From the NCBI GenBank assembly GCA_015492645.1, contig WGER01000082.1:61155-125154 (forward strand): a DNA stretch of 64,000 bases, in the 5' to 3' direction. The stretch comes from Nitrospirota bacterium (lineage in GTDB: Bacteria; Nitrospirota; Thermodesulfovibrionia; Thermodesulfovibrionales; JdFR-85). A model generated the notes under the pieces. That model searched no databases and was not told where the DNA came from. It was given only the letters and a program-made list of their open reading frames with translations. The translations under genes and the position numbers were made by a program. Below, piece by piece: positions 29,969 through 39,018 of the stretch. Position 1 is the stretch's first letter, and every line of letters starts with the position of its first letter.

Positions 29969-31990
29969 TCAGGACCGGCCCAGAAAGTCTCTCGGTTTGC
30001 CTGCCCCCTTGGGTGGACCAACCAGGCCGTCTTCCTCGAGCATCTGCATTATCCTCGCTGCCCTGTTGTAACCTATTTTGAACCTCCTCTGGATCGCCGA
30101 GATGGAGACCTCTCCTACACTCTCTGCATAACGGATCACCTCTTGGTAGAGTTCATCTCTGTCCTCCTGTATCTCCTCTTCAGGGGATTCCATAGCAATC
30201 GCCTCAAATATCGAATAATCAGGGCCGCCCTGGGACTTTACGAATTCCACCACTGAGTGTATCTCCTCCTCTGAGACATAGGCCCCGTGTAGCCTCTGAA
30301 GCCTCGCACCAGGCGTCATTAGGAGCATGTCTCCCATCCCGATCAACTTCTCGGCCCCCTGGACATCTATAATAGTCCTTGAGTCGATCTTGGAGGAGAC
30401 CTGAAAGGCAACCCTGGTGGGGAAGTTTGCCTTTATGATCCCTGTTATGACATCTACAGAGGGCCTCTGGGTTGCTACAATGAGGTGGATCCCTGATGCC
30501 CGTGCCATCTGAGCCAGTCTCACGATGGAGTTTTCCACCTCCTTTGATGCGGTAAACATCAGGTCTGCCAGTTCATCTATCACGACCACAATGAAGGGTA
30601 ACCTCTCGGACTCGGGGACCAGCCTGTTGTAGTTTTCGATATTCCTTGCGCCCATCTCTGCGATCAATCTGTAGCGTCTCTCCATCTCTAAGACCATCCT
30701 CTTCAGGGCAGATGTTGCCTCCTTCGGGTTGGTAATCACAGGGGCTACTAAATGGGGGATACCGTCATACCTTGAGAGTTCCAGTAACTTGGGATCAATC
30801 ATCATCAACTTCACCTGCTCAGGGGTCGCCTTGTAGAGGATGCTTATTACAATTGAGTTGATAAGTACACTCTTGCCCGAGCCGGTTCTACCAGCCACCA
30901 GCAGATGGGGCATCCTCTCAAGGGTCGCCACCACAGGACTACCATAGATGTCCTTACCAAGGGCAAGGGTGAGAAGAGACCTGCTCTTACGAAATGTCTC
31001 TGAAGCGATTATCTCTTTCAGATACACCACTGCCCTCTGTCTGTTCGGGACCTCGATACCCAACTGGGTCTTCCCCGGTATGGTGGATATCCTGATGCTT
31101 AGACCACCGAGGGCCCTGCCCAGGTCATCCGTGAGGGATGTCACCTTGCTTATCTTGATTCCTGGTGCAGGCTCAAACTCGTAAAGGGTCACCACAGGAC
31201 CGGGATGCACCTGTGTTACCTTTCCAATAACATTGAAGTCGGCGAGTTTCTCTTCCAGGAGTCTCGCCCTTTCAAGCATCTCCTCCCTTGGTGGCCCGGG
31301 CAACTCCTGGTAGGTATGAAGGAGTTGAAGTGGTGGTAGGTTGTATGGCCCCACCTGCCTCGGTTCTTCGAGTTCAGCAAGGTCATCCTTTTTCCTCCTT
31401 ACATGTCTGATTGGAGGGCTGGAAGTGATCTCAGGCCCCTTGACTTGAGACCCTCTGCCCCTGAACCTCCCCTCTATTTGAGAGAGAACATCCCTGGCAG
31501 ACAGGGGGCTCAGAACCACAAGGGAAGAGAAGAGGAGGCTGAGTGTAAATATATACGAACCCGGCAGTGAGAGATACCTCAACATCAGGGTGGAGATCAC
31601 CTCTCCCAGCATCCCTCCTGGTTCAATAGAGGTCCATCTAAGGTGGGTGCTCCTGTAAAGGAGGCTTAAGAGAAGAGAAGCAGACAGAATAAAACCTGAT
31701 ATCCCGATCGCAAACCACTCCCTCTTTGGTCTACCAAGGAGTCTCTTTATACCATAGGCAGCAAGTAAAACTGGTATCAGATAAGAGGGGTAGCCGATGA
31801 CAGTCATGAGGGCATCTGATATATAGGAGCCCACTATCCCCCCATAGTTTCTTACCGGTCCGGGACTCTCTGTAAAGAATGAGGGATCCCATCTGTAGTA
31901 GGTAAAAAGGCAGAGCCCCAGGTATAAACTAAAGAGTGTAAAGAAGATCCCTGATATCTCTTCCTTAAGCCTCTTCAGCCTCGAAGCCAT
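29969..31990 (-). CDS. ftsK: DNA translocase FtsK/SpoIIIE
   Basis: Four N-terminal TM segments, VAGRTGSGKSVLINSI, ATQRPSVDVITGIIKANFPTRVAF, C-terminal gamma domain; ATG at 31990 (track 32137). Confidence 0.95.
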   Translation of the reverse strand: MASRLKRLKEEISGIFFTLFSLYLGLCLFTYYRWDPSFFTESPGPVRNYGGIVGSYISDALMTVIGYPSYLIPVLLAAYGIKRLLGRPKREWFAIGISGFILSASLLLSLLYRSTHLRWTSIEPGGMLGEVISTLMLRYLSLPGSYIFTLSLLFSSLVVLSPLSARDVLSQIEGRFRGRGSQVKGPEITSSPPIRHVRRKKDDLAELEEPRQVGPYNLPPLQLLHTYQELPGPPREEMLERARLLEEKLADFNVIGKVTQVHPGPVVTLYEFEPAPGIKISKVTSLTDDLGRALGGLSIRISTIPGKTQLGIEVPNRQRAVVYLKEIIASETFRKSRSLLTLALGKDIYGSPVVATLERMPHLLVAGRTGSGKSVLINSIVISILYKATPEQVKLMMIDPKLLELSRYDGIPHLVAPVITNPKEATSALKRMVLEMERRYRLIAEMGARNIENYNRLVPESERLPFIVVVIDELADLMFTASKEVENSIVRLAQMARASGIHLIVATQRPSVDVITGIIKANFPTRVAFQVSSKIDSRTIIDVQGAEKLIGMGDMLLMTPGARLQRLHGAYVSEEEIHSVVEFVKSQGGPDYSIFEAIAMESPEEEIQEDRDELYQEVIRYAESVGEVSISAIQRRFKIGYNRAARIMQMLEEDGLVGPPKGAGKPRDFLGRS

Positions 31991-32748
31991 AGTACCGTTA
32001 ATATTATACCAGCAAGGACAAACCTGTAGTAAGCAAATGTTTTCATAGAGAATCCCCTGAAGAACCAGAGGAGGAACCTGAGGCAGATTAACCCCACCAC
32101 AAATGATGACAATGCCCCTAACAGAAAGAGTTCCCAATCCACTGTCGTCCCCTCACTGTATCCCTCAACTGTGTCCAGGACCACCGCCCCTCCTACTGCA
32201 GGCAGGGAGAGGAGAAATGAGAATCTGGCCGAAGAGACCCTGTCAATACCGAGCAGTAAGCCTGTGGAGATGGTTATCCCTGATCTCGATACACCGGGCA
32301 GGAGGGCGATCGCCTGAGAGACCCCTATCACCATTGCGTCCTTCAGGCCAATTCCCGACATGCCTCTTCTTGTCTCTGCCTTTTCTGCAAAGAGCATGTA
32401 GAAACCAAAGACCACGAGGTTCAAGGCCACAAGGAAGGGTGTCCGTAGTGGACCCTCCACAAGGTCTTTGAAGAGCAGACCGACAACTGCTGCAGGGAGC
32501 GTACCCAGCAGGAGAAGCAAGATCAGCCTTCTGTCCCCCCTCAGGCTTTCTATGAGGTCTCTGAAAAAGTATAACAGGAGGGCGAGAAGGGTACCCCCGT
32601 GAAGGGCTATATCAAAGGAGAGGGTGTTAACCGGTCCTTCCCATCCGAGCAGTGAAGGAACAACTATGAGATGGGCAGTGCTGCTGATGGGCAGGAATTC
32701 GGTGATTCCCTGTATCACACCGAGCAGGAGGGCCTGAATTTCCATCAC
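31975..32748 (-). CDS. uppP: Undecaprenyl-diphosphatase
   Basis: GVIQGITEFLPISSTAHL; LLPGVSRSGITISTGLLLG. Confidence 0.96.
   Translation of the reverse strand: MMEIQALLLGVIQGITEFLPISSTAHLIVVPSLLGWEGPVNTLSFDIALHGGTLLALLLYFFRDLIESLRGDRRLILLLLLGTLPAAVVGLLFKDLVEGPLRTPFLVALNLVVFGFYMLFAEKAETRRGMSGIGLKDAMVIGVSQAIALLPGVSRSGITISTGLLLGIDRVSSARFSFLLSLPAVGGAVVLDTVEGYSEGTTVDWELFLLGALSSFVVGLICLRFLLWFFRGFSMKTFAYYRFVLAGIILTVLWLRG
32003..32008 (-). promoter_or_regulatory. Extended -10 TGgTATAAT, 12 nt before ftsK ATG
   Basis: cttgcTGgTATAATattaacggtactATG. Confidence 0.6.
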
Positions 32749-33600
32749 TCAATTCTCTCCCTCTATGGTATCAACAAACTGCCGGGCAGTCCTGCCTGAG
32801 AAATTGCCATGTCCCATCGCCCATTCAAGGGCCCTCTGCCTCAGGAGATCTTCTTCAATCCTGATCCCCCGCAACTGCACGTAGTTCTTAACGATCCCAA
32901 GATAGGTCTCCTGTGAAAAGATGCCAGTGAAGAGCCTGAGACCGAACCTGTCACTCAGAGAGACCTTCTCATCGCCTGACTCTTCTGGATGGAGGTCATC
33001 GTCTTGAGAGGGGAGATTGTCCCTGAAGGTCTCTCTGATGAGGTGACGCCTGTTGGAGGTTGCATAGATCAGTATATTTTTTGGCCTTGCCCTCAATCCT
33101 CCCTCAAGGGCCACCTTGAGTTGTAGAAATCCCCTGTCAGGCCTGTCAAAGGAGAGGTCATCGCAGAAGAGGATACAGGGGTGGTCCAGATTATACCTCA
33201 GGGTCTCAATAAGTTCGTCGAGGTGACAGAGTATCTCCGGTGAGACCTCCACTATCCGGAGCCCCTGGTCTCTATATTCATTAAAAAGGGCCTTAACCAG
33301 AGAGGACTTCCCGGTCCCCCTGGGGCCATATATGAGGGTATCCTGGGCGGGGAGACCCTTCAGAAACCGTTCTATGTTTTTCCTCGCCTCCTGTATGACA
33401 TGGTCTATCCCCTTGAGTTCCTTCAGGGTTACCGGGTCGACCTCTCCAACCCCTTTAATCAGCACCTTCCCTCCCTTCATTTCTGCCCTGAATGCCTGAT
33501 ACTCATGAAACACCTGCGGGTCCTGAGCAGGGGCCAGGTACTCCAAGAGCCGATTCAGGTTGATATTCAGTCTTCTCAGTTCTTCAAGTATATGGTTCAT
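32749..33600 (-). CDS. DUF815-type AAA ATPase
   Basis: LIYGPRGTGKSSLVKAL; FCDDLSFD; YATSNRRHLIRETFRDN. Confidence 0.92.
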   Translation of the reverse strand: MNHILEELRRLNINLNRLLEYLAPAQDPQVFHEYQAFRAEMKGGKVLIKGVGEVDPVTLKELKGIDHVIQEARKNIERFLKGLPAQDTLIYGPRGTGKSSLVKALFNEYRDQGLRIVEVSPEILCHLDELIETLRYNLDHPCILFCDDLSFDRPDRGFLQLKVALEGGLRARPKNILIYATSNRRHLIRETFRDNLPSQDDDLHPEESGDEKVSLSDRFGLRLFTGIFSQETYLGIVKNYVQLRGIRIEEDLLRQRALEWAMGHGNFSGRTARQFVDTIEGEN

Positions 33601-34394
33601 TCGTTGAGGGCTTCAAGGGCCTTCTCGTGTATCTGCCTGTTTGCCGACACAAGCAGAGGAGATGTCCTCTTCATGGAGAGTTCCATTTGAGAGAGGTCTT
33701 CTCCCTTCAAATCTGTAACGATACCTCCGGCCTCCTTGACAAGGAGCACTCCTGCTGCAAAGTCAAAACTCCGTGTGGGAGCAGGATTCACATAGACACT
33801 GGCACCTCCAGAGGCGAGGAAGGCAAGGTCAAGGGCTGTTGCCCCAAGACATCTCGTCCTGTTCGCAAGCCCCAGAAGTGGCATTATAACAGGTATATCC
33901 CTGCCCGGTCTCTGGGTCTCGTATAGGACGACCCTTATCTCCTCTACGGTATCTGTCTCGAGCCTCCTGCCGTTCAGATAGGCACCTCTACCCCTCTCTG
34001 CCCAGTACTCATCACCTGTGATGATGTTATATATATAGGCAAGCCTGAGGCCCTGAAGTGTGTCATCCTCACTCACCGCAACAGAGGTACAGTAAAGGGG
34101 GATACCAGATACAGCATTCTTGCTTCCGTCTATTGGATCGAGCAGTACCCTCTCACCACCACCCCTCAGTGGGACTATCCCCCTCTCCTCTGAGACCACC
34201 GTGAGTGGCACTGACGACTCCCTCAGGAATTCAAACACCACATCTTCTGCGACCTTATCAATCTGGAATGTCTTGTCGCCAGCCGCGCCCTTCTGGATCA
34301 CCTCCCCGGCCCTGTAGTCAAGCCTCAGGGGTAGAACCCTCTGGCGGAGTGGCTCCCCCAGTCTTCTCAGGTCTTCAATACCAAGCCGTCTCAT
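33597..34394 (-). CDS. Inositol monophosphatase family protein
   Basis: VLLDPIDGSKNAVSGIPLY; SFDFAAGVLLVKEAGG. Confidence 0.88.
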   Translation of the reverse strand: MRRLGIEDLRRLGEPLRQRVLPLRLDYRAGEVIQKGAAGDKTFQIDKVAEDVVFEFLRESSVPLTVVSEERGIVPLRGGGERVLLDPIDGSKNAVSGIPLYCTSVAVSEDDTLQGLRLAYIYNIITGDEYWAERGRGAYLNGRRLETDTVEEIRVVLYETQRPGRDIPVIMPLLGLANRTRCLGATALDLAFLASGGASVYVNPAPTRSFDFAAGVLLVKEAGGIVTDLKGEDLSQMELSMKRTSPLLVSANRQIHEKALEALNE

Positions 34395-34403
34395 CCTGAT
34401 ATA

Positions 34404-35591
34404 TTAACATACATTGCTATCCAGCATCTCCGCTACCACCTCAACAATATGTAGCACCCTTTCAGGACCTATCCCCCTGGCCAACTGCATCACACAACCC
34501 GGACATGAGGTGACAAGTAGAGATGCATTGGCCTTCTGAAACTCTCCGATTCTTCTGCTGAGTAGGGAGTCTGAAAGGGCTTTAAATCTCAAAGGGAAGG
34601 TCCCTGCAAGGCCACAGCAACCCTTCAGAGACCCCTTTATGGGTAGCCCCATTGTATTAAGGACTGCGAGAGGGGTCTCCTTTTGTCCAAGAGAATAAAG
34701 ACCGTGGCAGGGGTGGTGATAGATGAGACCTTCCAGTTCGGGTGTCTCTTCTTTCTGAGAGATGATCCGCAACAGGTCCTTTGAGTGGCCTGACAAAAAA
34801 TCTACCGAGTCTACAACCTTCAGTGATTCACCAAAAAGTTCTCTGTATCTATTCTGCATGGTATAAACACAGGTGGGACAGACAGAGACGATGATATCCA
34901 CATCCATGATCGCGAAGGTCTCAAGGTTTTTCCTTCCAGCGGTCTCTGCCTCTCTTATCATTCCGTTGGCCATCAGTGGTGCACCGCAGCAGGCCTCCTT
35001 GGGTGATATTACAACCTCATAACCCAACCTCTCACACACCTCTACAAAGGCTGAACCTATGTAGGGCTGAAGGTACCTGACAGAGCATCCCACAAACAGT
35101 GCAATCCTTCCCCTCTTTATTCCTCTTTCAGAATTAAAGACCCCATGAGGGTGGGGCAATTGAGGTTCAAAACCTTCATAGAGCAGACCCCTTTTGATAA
35201 GGGGTCTCTTCAGCAGGGGATAGAGTCTCCTGAAGAGGAGGTGGTAGGCTCTGGGGTTGGTAAAACCACCCTTTAAAAAGGCCCTAAGGAGACGGCCTGA
35301 CAGGCCTACAGACAGCCTTGACCTGATGAGAGAAAGGGCCATCGGTACATCCACTTCTGCAGGGCACCTCTTCTTGCAGGCCCCACAGAGGAGACAACTG
35401 TAGAGCCTCTGGTACACCTGTGCCGTATCGGTCAACTCCCCGTGTAATAATGCCCAGAGGAGGTGCATCCTCCCCCTGGGACCGAAGGATTCCTTCAGCA
35501 CAATCTCATAGGTGGGGCACTCCGCCTTGCAACTCCCGCAGAGTACACACTTTTCAGTCTCTCTGAGCATCCGGTTGTTGATATCTTCCAT
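34404..35591 (-). CDS. (Fe-S)-binding oxidoreductase, GlcF/CCG-domain family
   Basis: CVLCGSCKAECP, CLLCGACKKRCP; CCG motifs CCGAPL and CCGLAG. Confidence 0.9.
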   Translation of the reverse strand: MEDINNRMLRETEKCVLCGSCKAECPTYEIVLKESFGPRGRMHLLWALLHGELTDTAQVYQRLYSCLLCGACKKRCPAEVDVPMALSLIRSRLSVGLSGRLLRAFLKGGFTNPRAYHLLFRRLYPLLKRPLIKRGLLYEGFEPQLPHPHGVFNSERGIKRGRIALFVGCSVRYLQPYIGSAFVEVCERLGYEVVISPKEACCGAPLMANGMIREAETAGRKNLETFAIMDVDIIVSVCPTCVYTMQNRYRELFGESLKVVDSVDFLSGHSKDLLRIISQKEETPELEGLIYHHPCHGLYSLGQKETPLAVLNTMGLPIKGSLKGCCGLAGTFPLRFKALSDSLLSRRIGEFQKANASLLVTSCPGCVMQLARGIGPERVLHIVEVVAEMLDSNVC

Positions 35592-35597
35592 AAGAGT

Positions 35598-35603
35598 ATT
35601 TTA
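35598..35603 (-). promoter_or_regulatory. -10 box TAAAAT, 6 nt before Fe-S oxidoreductase ATG
   Basis: atgttcTAAAATactcttATG. Confidence 0.5.
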
Positions 35604-35635
35604 GAACATATCTACTCTAAATGGGATTAATTCAC

Positions 35636-35779
35636 CCCAGATTGTCGATTGGTCTTTTCGGTTGGGACTCCCTCAAACCAGGATTTATGCGACGGATTTC
35701 TCAGAGGGGCAGTGCTGGTTCGGACAGAGAGGGCAAGAGACAATAGGCAAGCGGCAACAGGCAATAGGCAACACTGCCC
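35636..35779. repeat. Interspersed intergenic element copy (35.6-35.8 kb) with heptad block
   Basis: CCCCAGATTGTCGATTGGTC end-like motif; GGGCAGTG (35707-35714)...CACTGCCC (35772-35779) enclosing six heptads GGCAAGA GACAATA GGCAAGC GGCAACA GGCAATA GGCAACA (35732-35773). Confidence 0.8.
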
Positions 35780-35800
35780 ACCTCCTTTAATCTTCCCGGG

Positions 35801-35830
35801 CAGGAAGGGAGGACCCCCTCTGGTCCTCCC
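35801..35830 (-). terminator. Hairpin 3' of octaheme cytochrome gene
   Basis: GGGAGGACC-loop-GGTCCTCCC perfect 9-bp stem just downstream of the stop at 35837. Confidence 0.6.
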
Positions 35831-35836
35831 TTGGGC

Positions 35837-37069
35837 CTATCTCGAATATTCCGCCCTTAGTTTTTTTGCCTCATCTTTTATCTTCTGAAGCGTCTCCTTC
35901 ATGGGGGCCCATCCGTACCAGTGCATGTAATCGGCATTCATGTGGAAGGCTCCCTGAAAGGCACGCATACGGTATTCGAGGAACATCACATACAGGTCCT
36001 GTTCAATAGAACTCTTTGCCTCATAGAACTGAAGCAGGTCAGGGGCGAATTTCCATCCAGCGGGCCTCTTCAGTATCCCGTCCCTGTAAAGGGCGCTGAC
36101 GGTCCTTATAGCCTCTGCCATGAGTTTGTCTGCCTCACGGATTATCCTGTCGCCCGCATCCAGTTGGGCCTTTGCATAGGAACGGCTATGGCACTTTGAA
36201 CAGACCTGGAGCATCTTCTGTCTTTCTGCCTGAAACTCCTCCTTGGTCAATCTCGCCACCTCCCCTGCCTTCACTACCTCAAGCCTTTCGGTTGGTTTGC
36301 CAGCCTCATCAAGTACTCCAAGGGCCTGAAGAATCGTTATCCTGTCCTTCAGCCATTCCTGATCATCCTCGGGGAGCCTTACTGCAAGGAATCCCCATGC
36401 TGTCATAACCCTGTGGTTCCCGTCAGGCATATGGCAGGTCTGGCAGGTGGGTGCCCTCTCACTTTCCGGACCCTCTATCTGCCAGATGGTACCGTGCTTT
36501 GAGGTTGACCACATCTCCCACTGGGGGTGGTCAAAACCCATATGACAGGACTGGCAGGCCCTTGGGTCTCTTGCCTCTCTAACTGAGAAGGTATGTCTCG
36601 TGTGGCAGGAGTCACAGGCGCCACTGCCATATCTATACCTCTTTGCCTCTTCCTCTGACTTAATACCGATCTTGTGACATCCTGAGCACCCCTTGTATCC
36701 CTCACCCACAATCATGGTTGGTTGATGTTGTAACATGGGCATCGCCTTCATTGCTATCCAGCCCAGTGAGTGTTTACCGTCCTTGAACTGTGAGACCTGC
36801 TCGGGATGACATTTATTACAGGTCTCAGGGGTTGGTAGTTTTGCGAGTGAGGCATCCTCTGCCCCCTTCTGGTGGTCCTTACCATGACAGGTTGAACAAT
36901 CAAGCCCCACCCTGCCCATCTTCCCATCAAGAAACTGTTTCACAATTCCCGGGGTCTCTTTTTCATGACAGGTTATACAATTACTTCTGGCCTCACCTGA
37001 AGAGACTGTTGTAAGGAAAAACAAAAGAGACAGTATCGGGACAAACAATCTCATCTTACACCTCCTCAT
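35837..37069 (-). CDS. Octaheme multiheme cytochrome c, hydroxylamine oxidoreductase (HAO) family
   Basis: Signal peptide plus eight CXXCH (CITCH, CSTCH, CNKCH, CSGCH, CDSCH, CQSCH, CQTCH, CSKCH); HAO-like C-terminus EYRMRAFQGAFHMNADYMHWYGW. Confidence 0.9.
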   Translation of the reverse strand: MRRCKMRLFVPILSLLFFLTTVSSGEARSNCITCHEKETPGIVKQFLDGKMGRVGLDCSTCHGKDHQKGAEDASLAKLPTPETCNKCHPEQVSQFKDGKHSLGWIAMKAMPMLQHQPTMIVGEGYKGCSGCHKIGIKSEEEAKRYRYGSGACDSCHTRHTFSVREARDPRACQSCHMGFDHPQWEMWSTSKHGTIWQIEGPESERAPTCQTCHMPDGNHRVMTAWGFLAVRLPEDDQEWLKDRITILQALGVLDEAGKPTERLEVVKAGEVARLTKEEFQAERQKMLQVCSKCHSRSYAKAQLDAGDRIIREADKLMAEAIRTVSALYRDGILKRPAGWKFAPDLLQFYEAKSSIEQDLYVMFLEYRMRAFQGAFHMNADYMHWYGWAPMKETLQKIKDEAKKLRAEYSR

Positions 37070-37177
37070 CTGTTAATTTTAAGTCCACAAATGATATCTC
37101 ATGAAACTCACTATCACCCCCCTTCTGGATAAGACCAAAAATTTTAATAACTATATCATCTTAAAATTACAAATAAA

Positions 37178-37193
37178 TATGATCTGTATCATA
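37178..37193. promoter_or_regulatory. FNR/CRP-superfamily-type palindrome upstream of octaheme cytochrome
   Basis: TATGATCTGTATCATA: perfect inverted repeat with TGAT-N4-ATCA core; centred 41.5 nt upstream of a plausible TSS at about 37144 for a TATAGT -10 (37155-37150, - strand). Confidence 0.6.
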
Positions 37194-37234
37194 ATATATC
37201 ATATCAACTGTGATTGAAACCCTTGGCTGGTCTT

Positions 37235-37612
37235 TTATGGGAGGATCTTTGTTTTAACGATCATCCTGTCTGTTGTGAGGATAGCAACAAATGCCCCTGA
37301 TATATCAGCGATGAGGTCAAACGGGGAGGCATCCCTCATCGGGACAAAGTACTGATGAATCTCGTCAGTGAGGGAATAGAGTATGGAACACAGGAGTGCG
37401 ATGGCAAAGGGGTGTCTGTAACCGGAGTATCTGAGGCTTATATAAAGGAGGGTGCCAAGCACCGCATACTCAACGAAGTGGAGCACCTTGTCAACACCTG
37501 AGGGTATAGAGACAGGCAAAGGAGACCTGAGGTGCGAGAAATAAAAGATCAGCAACATGTAAGAGAGGGTTATAACCCAGAGGAATAACTTATGGAGACC
37601 TGATTGGCCCAT
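37235..37612 (-). CDS. VanZ family protein
   Basis: YFSHLRSPLPVSIPSGVDKVLHFVEYAVLGTLLY; SLTDEIHQYFVPMRDASPFDLIADISGA. Confidence 0.92.
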   Translation of the reverse strand: MGQSGLHKLFLWVITLSYMLLIFYFSHLRSPLPVSIPSGVDKVLHFVEYAVLGTLLYISLRYSGYRHPFAIALLCSILYSLTDEIHQYFVPMRDASPFDLIADISGAFVAILTTDRMIVKTKILP

Positions 37613-39018
37613 TAAGGTCTGTGGTGTCTGCCGTAATGGTCATCTATCCGCTCAATATCGTCCTCCTCCACATACTCTCCGTTCTGTACTTCTATTATTT
37701 CAAGGGGGATCTTCCCGGGATTCTCAAGCCTGTGCAATGTCGACTTGGGCACATAGGCGGATTCGTTCTCATGGACATACACCTCTCTGTCTCCGATCCT
37801 CACCTTCGCTGTCCCCTTTACCACCACCCAGTGTTCTGAACGGTGGTAGTGTTTCTGGAGGCTCAACTTCTGTCCAGGATAGACCACTATCCTCTTTATC
37901 TTGTACCTCTCACCCCTTTCAAGAACGGTGTAATACCCCCACGGACGGTATGTGGTGAGGTGATCAGAGGCCTCAGACCTCTTCTTCTCCTCAAGTATCT
38001 TCACAATCTCTCTCACCCTCTGGGCCTGCCCCTTCCTGGCGATCAGTATAGCATCATCCGTCTCAATCACAAGGCAGTCCTCTATGCCTACTGTGGCAAT
38101 AAGCCTCTTGTTGCCCATGATCAAACTCTCTCTGGTCTGTACAGTGAAGACATCTCCACTCTTGATGTTACCCTCTTTATCCTTTTCATAAAACTCATAA
38201 AGGGAATCCCACGAACCTATGTCGTTCCAGTAGAGATCAAGCGGCAGTGTAGCAACCCTGGTAGATTTCTCCATAACTGCATAATCTATTGATATATCTG
38301 GCAGCCGTGAAAAGCCATCAATCATCTCCTGAAAGGACCCTTCCAGGGCCTCCCCCACCTCTGGTAGGTAGTTCCGGTATTCTTCGATAATGGTGTCCAT
38401 CCTGAAGGCAAACATACCAGAATTCCAGTAAAAGTCTCCACTCTGTAAGTATTCCTCTGCCTTTTCCAGGCTCGGTTTCTCTGTGAACATCTCGACCCTG
38501 TAGGCCATTCTATCTGGGTCAACGGGGCTGTTCCTGTCGGCCTTGATGTAGCCATAGCCAGTCTCTGCTCTGGTGGGTCTTATTCCAAATGTTACTATAT
38601 AACCTCCTGAAGCGACTTCCTCTCCGACCCTGAGATACTGAATGAATCTGTCCTGAGGTGAGATGAGATGATCCGATGGACAGACAAAGACCACCTCCTC
38701 CGGATTAGAGCCGAGTTTCTCAATACAGTATTTTATCCCGAGTGCTATGGCTGGAGCGGTATTCCTGCCAACCGGCTCCAAGACCAGGTTCTCCTCCCTG
38801 AATGAAAAGGGCATCAACTGTGAAAGGACAAAGAAGCGGTACTCACTGTTGGTCAGGACAATGATATCCTCTGGTCTGATAAATCCGAGCAACCTCTCCA
38901 CTGTCTGCTGAAGGAGTGAGGCCTCTCCGTTCAGTTTCAGAAACTGTTTTGGGTATCTCTTCCTGGACAGTGGCCAGAGGCGGGTGCCACTGCCGCCTGC
39001 AAGGACAAGGGCCTTCAT
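37612..39018 (-). CDS. manC: Mannose-1-phosphate guanylyltransferase/mannose-6-phosphate isomerase
   Basis: LVLAGGSGTRLWPLSRKRYPKQFLKL; FTEKPSLEKA; C-terminal cupin LSLQKHYHRSEHWVVVKGTA. Confidence 0.96.
   Translation of the reverse strand: MKALVLAGGSGTRLWPLSRKRYPKQFLKLNGEASLLQQTVERLLGFIRPEDIIVLTNSEYRFFVLSQLMPFSFREENLVLEPVGRNTAPAIALGIKYCIEKLGSNPEEVVFVCPSDHLISPQDRFIQYLRVGEEVASGGYIVTFGIRPTRAETGYGYIKADRNSPVDPDRMAYRVEMFTEKPSLEKAEEYLQSGDFYWNSGMFAFRMDTIIEEYRNYLPEVGEALEGSFQEMIDGFSRLPDISIDYAVMEKSTRVATLPLDLYWNDIGSWDSLYEFYEKDKEGNIKSGDVFTVQTRESLIMGNKRLIATVGIEDCLVIETDDAILIARKGQAQRVREIVKILEEKKRSEASDHLTTYRPWGYYTVLERGERYKIKRIVVYPGQKLSLQKHYHRSEHWVVVKGTAKVRIGDREVYVHENESAYVPKSTLHRLENPGKIPLEIIEVQNGEYVEEDDIERIDDHYGRHHRP

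Noticed and set aside
35698-35780. Possible riboswitch upstream of the Fe-S oxidoreductase gene
   Set aside because: The structured segment matches the interspersed element family found at unrelated loci and the gene has its own -10 six nt from the ATG.
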